DNA of 12,500 nucleotides, taken from the NCBI GenBank assembly GCA_009663005.1, contig CM018911.1:9508614-9521113 (forward strand). Direction: 5' to 3'. This stretch comes from Actinidia chinensis. Its lineage: Eukaryota > Streptophyta > Magnoliopsida > Ericales > Actinidiaceae. The notes under the pieces are model-generated. The model was given only the letters and a program-made list of their open reading frames with translations. It had not been told where the DNA came from and did no database searches. The position numbers and the translations under genes are program-made. Positions 8,270-12,500 of the stretch are shown here, in pieces; position 1 is the stretch's first letter, and the number at the start of each line of letters is the position of its first letter.

Positions 8270-9470
8270 GGTTTTTCACCTTGGGGAGAGTCATCTTGGG
8301 CTCTGAAGATGGAGAGGTAAACAATAAGTTCATTACCCACATTAGGAACTGCACTTACTACTATTGGTGAGATAGAGAGAGAAATAATATGTTCCTCGCC
8401 CACATTATGAACTATGAGTAGAGGTGGTGATCCCAGGTACTCTTTTAGTTGTTGTAAGGCCATCTTGGACTCGTCTGTCCATTCAAAAGCTTTATTCCTC
8501 CTCAGAATTTTGAAAAACAGTAAGCACTTATCTGCTAACTTGGAGAAATCTATTAAGAGCAGCTACTTGCCTGGTCAATTGTTGTACCTCGTGTATATTC
8601 CTAGGCAAGCTCATTATGAGCAAAGCCTAAATTTAGTCTGGGTTTGCCTCAATCCCATGCTTAGTCACAAGGAAGCCAAGGAATTTGGCTGAGGATACTC
8701 CAAAAATGCACTTAGAAGGGTTTAGTATCATGTGATGCCTTTGCAGGATGCCAAACGCCTCCTCTAGGTAGGCGATGTGTTCAACTGCGTTTGAGCTTTT
8801 GACCAGCATGTTGTCTATGTAAACCTCCATAGTTTTTCCAATTATTTTCTTGAACATCCCGTTGACTAGTCTATGATATGTTGCCCCAGCATTCTTCAAC
8901 TCCAAAAGTATAACTTTGTAGCAATATAATCCTCTTTTTGTGATAAAAGAAGTCTTTTTCATGTCGGGCAAATGCATCTTGATTTGGAGATACCTCGAGA
9001 AGGCATCTATAAAGCTAAGGAGCTCATGTTTGGAGGTTGCATCAACAATCAAATCAATTTTGGGCAGAGAAAACTTGCCCTTTGAGGTCGGTAAAATCAA
9101 CACATACTCTCCACTTTTTTCCCTTTTGGGGGGCGACGATAACATTGGCGAGCTAATCTGGGTATTGAGCTTCCCTGATGACATTGGCTCTTATGAGCTT
9201 AGTTACTTCTTTTTCTATGACCTTCAAGCATTCAAGGGTGAACTTCCTTCATTTTTGACAAACTAGAGAGTGATCAGGGTTTGTAAACATCTTGTGAATG
9301 GAGACTTTAGGATCAATGCCTGGGACATTGCTCTATGACCATGCAAAGATGTCACAGTTCTTCTATAAGAATTCCACTAAGGCAGTTCGCAGATCCTCAG
9401 TCAATTCCGTCTTGATCATTACATGGCGATCTAGATAGTCGAGATGTATGGAGATGGGAGCCACTTCTTC
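8270..9470 (-). pseudogene. pol: Reverse transcriptase, inactive
   Basis: This enzyme would copy genomic RNA to cDNA. It opens with a linker (ISIHLDYLDRHVMIKTEL, then NCDIFAWS and VPGIDPK, about 9470-9310), followed by KWRVCVDFTDLKG near 9090. The frame then changes and stays open from 9184 to 8633 (LPKIDLIVDAT, LLSFIDAFSRY, LKNAGATYHRLVN, KFLGFLVTKHGIEANPD). The catalytic YxDD box reads YIDN (8821-8810): the second Asp is Asn, encoded AAC. The Gly normally before LKNAGAT is Glu. The connection region continues in other frames with VQQLTRQVAALNRF, then ALQQLKEYLGSPPLL at 8463-8419. Stops and at least two frameshifts, plus the lost Asp, make it non-functional. Confidence 0.9.
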
Positions 9471-9568
9471 TAATGGCTTAGTGTTTTCTATCTCTCTGGG
9501 ATTAACCAGGGAGTATCTTTTACCTCGTCCCTTAGTACTTCCATCTCAATGTTGCCAGTCTGTAATTG

Positions 9569-10010
9569 CTATTGGGAGCTTAGCTTTAGGGTGGGATTGG
9601 CTTTCATTTCCATAATGAAGCATAGTCTTACAATCTTCTGGTCTCTTCTAATCTTGCCTATTCCAGTTAGAGTAGGAAATTTCATCATAAGGTGATAGGT
9701 GGAGGTGATCGCTTTGATCTTTCCAAGCATTGGGCTACCTAAGATCGAATTGTAAGGCGATGGGCAGTCCACGATAATGAAGTCTTGCCACACTGTGGTC
9801 TTGTAAGGTTCCATTCCCAAAGTTAAGGTAACTTGATCCACTCAAGTGGATGTGTCGCGCTTTCTCTAAATGCTACCAGAGAGGCATGAAACGGGTGAAG
9901 TCTATCTCGCCTAATCTTTATGTCAAACACCGAGATAAATAAGATGTCGACAGAGATCCCATTATCGACCAAGATCTTCTACATGTTGAAATTGGCAATG
10001 GTAAGTATAG
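9569..10010 (-). pseudogene. pol: Retroviral-type aspartic protease, frameshifted
   Basis: The protease would cut the Gag-Pol polyprotein. The sequence [13 protein letters not shown] carries the active-site Asp (D-N-G at 9966-9958), with Ile where a Ser or Thr is usual after the Gly. It is preceded by TIANFNM and a TAG stop. About 45 codons on, near 9823-9829, the frame shifts. From 9841 to 9569 the matching sequence continues with [35 protein letters not shown] and [11 protein letters not shown], a block typical of Tat proteases. The stretch right after it, 9568-9470, leads to RT without a clear domain. Confidence 0.8.
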
Positions 10011-10012
10011 AT

Positions 10013-10043
10013 GGGGGGGGGGAGGGGAGGGGGGGGGGGGGGG
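10013..10043. repeat. Poly-G tract at the gag-protease border
   Basis: 31 bases contain only G and two As. The coding (minus) strand is C-rich and reads as prolines. The gag-like frame upstream and the protease frame downstream do not agree, so the tract is the likely place of a frameshift. It can also form a G-quadruplex on the plus strand. Confidence 0.85.
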
Positions 10044-10059
10044 AGAGAAGGGGACCAAT

Positions 10060-11510
10060 TCGTCGCATTAGTTCGATGTAAAGCGGGGCTCTCATCATCG
10101 GTGGGTGAAGATATTAATGGGTTGTGACTCCATCCGTAAGTGTGTTTAGACTGTTTCTTTAAGCTCGCCAAATTTGCCTCCTTGCCTGGCATTTTTTTCG
10201 AGATAGCTTGAACATCCCTTCTGATCCAAAACCATCCATGAATGAAATCGTTGGATATACCCGTCGTCGGCTTGTTTATGCCATATCTCTACTGGTGAGT
10301 TTTGGTTGCTGGCACATTTAGCTCACATACTTCTCAATATTCTCTCTTAATTAGGTCGACTATTTGCTCCTTCAGCTGGAAACAATCCTTGTTATTATGC
10401 CCATGGTCTTTGTGAAACTCACAATACTTGTTCTTATTCCTTCTAAGGGGTTAGTTTTGATTTTTCATGGTCAAATTTCTCATTCTTAATTTCCATAAGT
10501 ACTTGGACAACAGGCGTGTTATGAGGAGGCAACACCAGGTCCAGTCGGCGAGGTGGCATGTATGGACGTCGGTCATTGATTCTTCTTCTTCTCCTACTAT
10601 GTCTAATTTGACCCTTATTTCTTTCAACCTTATTCCTATAATCTGTTTCACGGTAGTATGGCCCAAACACAGCTCTTTTCTTTTGGTGGGTCGTAACTCT
10701 CCCTCGCCTCCCTCCTAATTGTCAGGCTAATTCTTTTCATTGGCGCAAATGTACTGTGTCAGCCTTACTCTAGCGTGTAGACACGATTTTTGGGATGTTC
10801 TTTGAAAGGTAATTCCAAATAGTAGGTCCTGGGCAGAGTCCTTCCACATGCCTAAATCACCACGTATCACTGGGGTCTTCTACTTTTAGGATATCCTAGT
10901 TGAATCGCTGTGATGATATTCTTTCAAGCTCTCCCCTGTCTTTTTTCGTGAACTATAAAGGTGGTAGACATTCTTAAGGTACCTGACCTGGGCATCTCAT
11001 AAAATGGCGATAAAGAGCCTGCTAGATCTCCAAACGATTCAATTGTTCCTAGAAATAGCTTTTCTGAACATGACAACTCGCATGTCCCTCAGGTGCTGAG
11101 AAATAATTTGCACATCAACTATCGGATAACCCTACAAGAGGTGACATTAATTCTTGTAGCAAAATCCAGGTGGTCATAGATCTGTTTTTCCTTTGTAACT
11201 CTGATCTGAGATGAACATTTTTGGAACCTGTAAGAGACTTTGACCTTCATCAGCCTTATTTGTGAAATAGAGTGGTCGGCTTGCCTTATCAGTCATCCAT
11301 AAGAATGGGGCATTTTCTCCCGCGTTAATAGCTTCAATTCTAGCATCTAGGTCTCTAATCTTTTGGGGTGGTGACTTATCTCGGCGGTCTAGGAGGCCTG
11401 TCATCTAGGGGCCTGATCCTCCTTGCTATTTGTATCCTCATTCAGATAGACGATGAGACTCTTACAAGACATGACTTTTTTCCATTTGGAGCATAAGCGC
11501 AGTTATCGGG
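10060..11510 (-). pseudogene. gag: Gag polyprotein, decayed
   Basis: Gag would form the particle that packages element RNA. The N-terminal part appears from about 11510 (TALMLQMEKSHVL, then several stops, then GLLDRRDKSPPQKIRDLDAR at 11397-11338, an open stretch to 11174). The capsid-like middle (11170-10700) is recognisable only in pieces across shifting frames: MCKLFLST, GTIESFGDL, then TGESLKEY. The C-terminal part at 10670-10443 has RRLDLVLPPHNTPVVQVLMEI and leads to the zinc knuckle. After the knuckle come [14 protein letters not shown], a stop and a basic stretch (MPGKEANLASLKKQ). The true start codon cannot be fixed because the leader is also damaged. At least five stops and several frameshifts are visible. 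Confidence 0.8.
10382..10423 (-). other. Gag zinc knuckle, C-x2-H-x4-H-x4-C
   Basis: The minus strand reads [14 protein letters not shown]. All four metal ligands are present, although the surrounding gag is broken. The C-H-H-C arrangement, in place of the usual C-C-H-C, is typical of Tat-lineage Gag and helps the lineage call. Confidence 0.75.
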
Positions 11511-11869
11511 TGGGTCGTCCGACTTCTGGTCGAACATGAGCCTGACATGTACTATGATGACTTTTTAGATCGTGATCGCTTGACCGATTAGACCGGGGAA
11601 TCGATCAACTTCCTTGGGATAGGTACTAGGCAGAGGCTGTTATTATTCGCGGAATACAAATGTTTGTACAAGGCGGGGGGCGTTTGTGTCTCGTGATGAT
11701 TTGATTTACGTCGGCGATCCCATGACCGTCACGGTGTAGGCCCTCAAGATCTAGATCTTGGTTGGTAATTTGCCATAAGATGAGCTCTATTATTTAGAGG
11801 AATGCTGGTACTTGGTCTAGACAATAGGTGTGCCTGAGCAGTGCATACGTGTATTGATACTAATCGTAA
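11511..11869 (-). other. 5' leader between primer-binding site and gag
   Basis: No open frame is supported. The stretch holds a perfect 16-bp palindrome, CAAGATCTAGATCTTG (11745-11760), and next to it a perfect 11-bp inverted repeat, ACCGTCACGGT (11725-11735). In retroelement RNA this zone carries packaging and dimerisation signals, so these palindromes are candidates for such structure. That is inference only. Confidence 0.45.
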
Positions 11870-11892
11870 TCCCCAACACCAAACGTCGCCCA
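11870..11892 (-). other. Primer-binding site, diverged
   Basis: Eight bases inside the 5' LTR edge (11901) the minus strand reads TGGGCGACGTTTGGTG followed by TTGGGGA. It begins with TGG and ends in GGGGA, like the TGGCGCCGTTGCCGGGGA class complementary to a tRNA 3' end (tRNA-Asp or a similar tRNA), but with clear mismatches and inserted bases. The exact tRNA cannot be named. Confidence 0.5.
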
Positions 11893-11900
11893 AACTATTA

Positions 11901-12418
11901 TGATGGGAAAACTGGGGCGAGCAACTAATAGGTCCGAATTGCTCCTTGAGTTTGAATTAATCTTGGAGAACCTGCGGCAATGAACAAACGTGATCGCCGG
12001 GGTAAGGCCGCTATAAATCAAGAGGAAAAGGACAAGAAAGAGAAACTCATTCGATGGTGGAGGGATCAGACCAAGGCGCGAGCCAGCTATAACAATAATT
12101 TATGCCCCATAGCTATCAAAGTGAGTATGCAAGTGATTGGGCGGGCGTACTTTTAAGTTGTGAGGGGAGCGATTTTTTTATAGTATTTAGAATGACGGTG
12201 TCATGGGCGAGAAAGAAGCAACACGGCAAAAATCCGTCTAAGTGAAAAAAAACAAACAAAAAAAAAAAAAATGGGGGAAAAGAATTCCTTGGATATTAGA
12301 GGAGAATTCAGGAGGATGCTATATGGAGGTGGTATCGTGAATGTAGGAGTCCGGGAGGAGGTGGAGTCTCACACTGATCTTATCCAAGGAGGGTTCGGCG
12401 AGATAGATCACCTTACTC
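11901..12418 (-). repeat. 5' LTR, truncated at its outer end
   Basis: It matches 2271-2715 of the left LTR in the same orientation, starting TGATGG and running to GAGATAGATCACCTTA. It lacks the counterpart of 2716-2835, that is, the outer part of U3 in element orientation. Two local insertions make it longer than the matching part of the left copy: an A/G-rich one at about 12019-12060 and an A-rich one at about 12245-12271. A TATA box (TATAAAAAAA, minus) is at 12173-12182. An open frame of 60 codons at 12271-12453 is not considered real. Confidence 0.8.
12173..12182 (-). promoter_or_regulatory. LTR TATA box (5' LTR)
   Basis: The minus strand reads TATAAAAAAA, at the position matching 2505-2513 of the other LTR. 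It would drive gag-pol. With U3 truncated upstream, any promoter here has lost part of its upstream elements. Confidence 0.6.
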
Positions 12419-12500
12419 TAGAGTGTAGACAAGATTTTTGGGATGTTCTTTGAAAGGGATTCAAATAGTGGGCCTGGGCAGAGTCCTTCCATCATGCCTA
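12419..12500 (-). pseudogene. gag: Second gag fragment fused to the truncated LTR
   Basis: The sequence closely matches 10769-10857, inside gag of the same family, in the same orientation: blocks such as GTGTAGACA, GATTTTTGGGATGTTCTTTG and GGGCAGAGTCCTTCCA are shared, with several substitutions and small indels. It runs off the window end. It therefore belongs to another copy of the family (or a rearranged part of this one) joined directly to the LTR. Confidence 0.75.

Larger units (their letters stand above)
2271..12418 (-). mobile_element. Degenerate Ty3/gypsy LTR retrotransposon, Tat type, with antisense extra gene
   Basis: Two diverged direct repeats (from 2271 and from 11901) bracket a minus-strand gag-protease-RT-RNase H-integrase order, which is the Ty3/gypsy order. 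Tat-type features are the C-x2-H-x4-H-x4-C gag knuckle, an integrase ending in a WNAKHLKKYY-like tail, a long region between pol and the 3' LTR, and an oppositely oriented extra gene there. The span is about 10.1 kb. Every coding part carries stops or frameshifts, so it cannot move by itself. The 5' LTR is broken at its outer end. Lineage assignment rests on motif recognition; a tree of the RT residues against reference Tat, Athila and chromovirus sequences would settle it. Confidence 0.9.

Noticed and set aside
8940..9266. A 108-codon plus-strand open frame opposite RT.
   Set aside because: The minus strand holds clear RT motifs here; no domain on the plus strand.
12271..12453. A 60-codon plus-strand open frame at the right edge.
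   Set aside because: It crosses the LTR-gag junction and lies on the strand opposite to the element; the left LTR has stops in the same stretch.

Overview
The window is nuclear DNA of a flowering plant, probably a eudicot. It is AT-rich, has no bacterial-style genes, carries GT-AG introns, and is filled by one old Ty3/gypsy LTR retrotransposon of the Tat type. I saw no intact host gene, tRNA, rRNA or CRISPR array. All comparisons were made by eye, so identity statements are approximate.

Layout. Bases 1-2270 are AT-rich intergenic DNA with two GC-richer islands, at about 1-80 and 420-660, that may be remnants of a non-autonomous DNA transposon. The retrotransposon lies on the minus strand from 2271 to about 12418. 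In its own 5'->3' direction it reads: 5' LTR (12418 to 11901, truncated), primer-binding site (about 11892-11870), leader, gag (about 11510-10100, with a C-H-H-C zinc knuckle at 10423-10382), protease (about 10010-9569), reverse transcriptase (about 9470-8270), RNase H (about 8260-7716), integrase (about 7640-6532), a low-complexity stretch rich in TGGCGA (6531-5690), an oppositely oriented extra gene, a polypurine-like tract (2850-2836) and the 3' LTR (2835-2271, ending TGATG...).

The extra gene is the most interesting part. It runs on the plus strand from an ATG at 3242 to a stop at 5688, lies between the 3' LTR and the end of pol, and has a TATAAATAG box of its own at 3074 with a CACGTG box upstream. 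It appears to have four exons. Its first exon resembles the plant 'putative gypsy type transposon' domain (Transposase_28, PF04195), and its end is an acidic tail. Antisense extra genes of this kind are known in some Tat-lineage elements, such as Grande, so the type is not new. Their function is unsettled, and this copy shows promoter, introns and domains together.

The element is dead. Gag-pol has many stops and several frameshifts. Reverse transcriptase, RNase H and integrase have each lost a catalytic acid by a change that looks like G-to-A on the coding strand. The two LTR copies differ a lot. The right LTR breaks off at about 12408-12418 and runs straight into a second gag fragment, a chimeric junction with about 11 bp of shared sequence.
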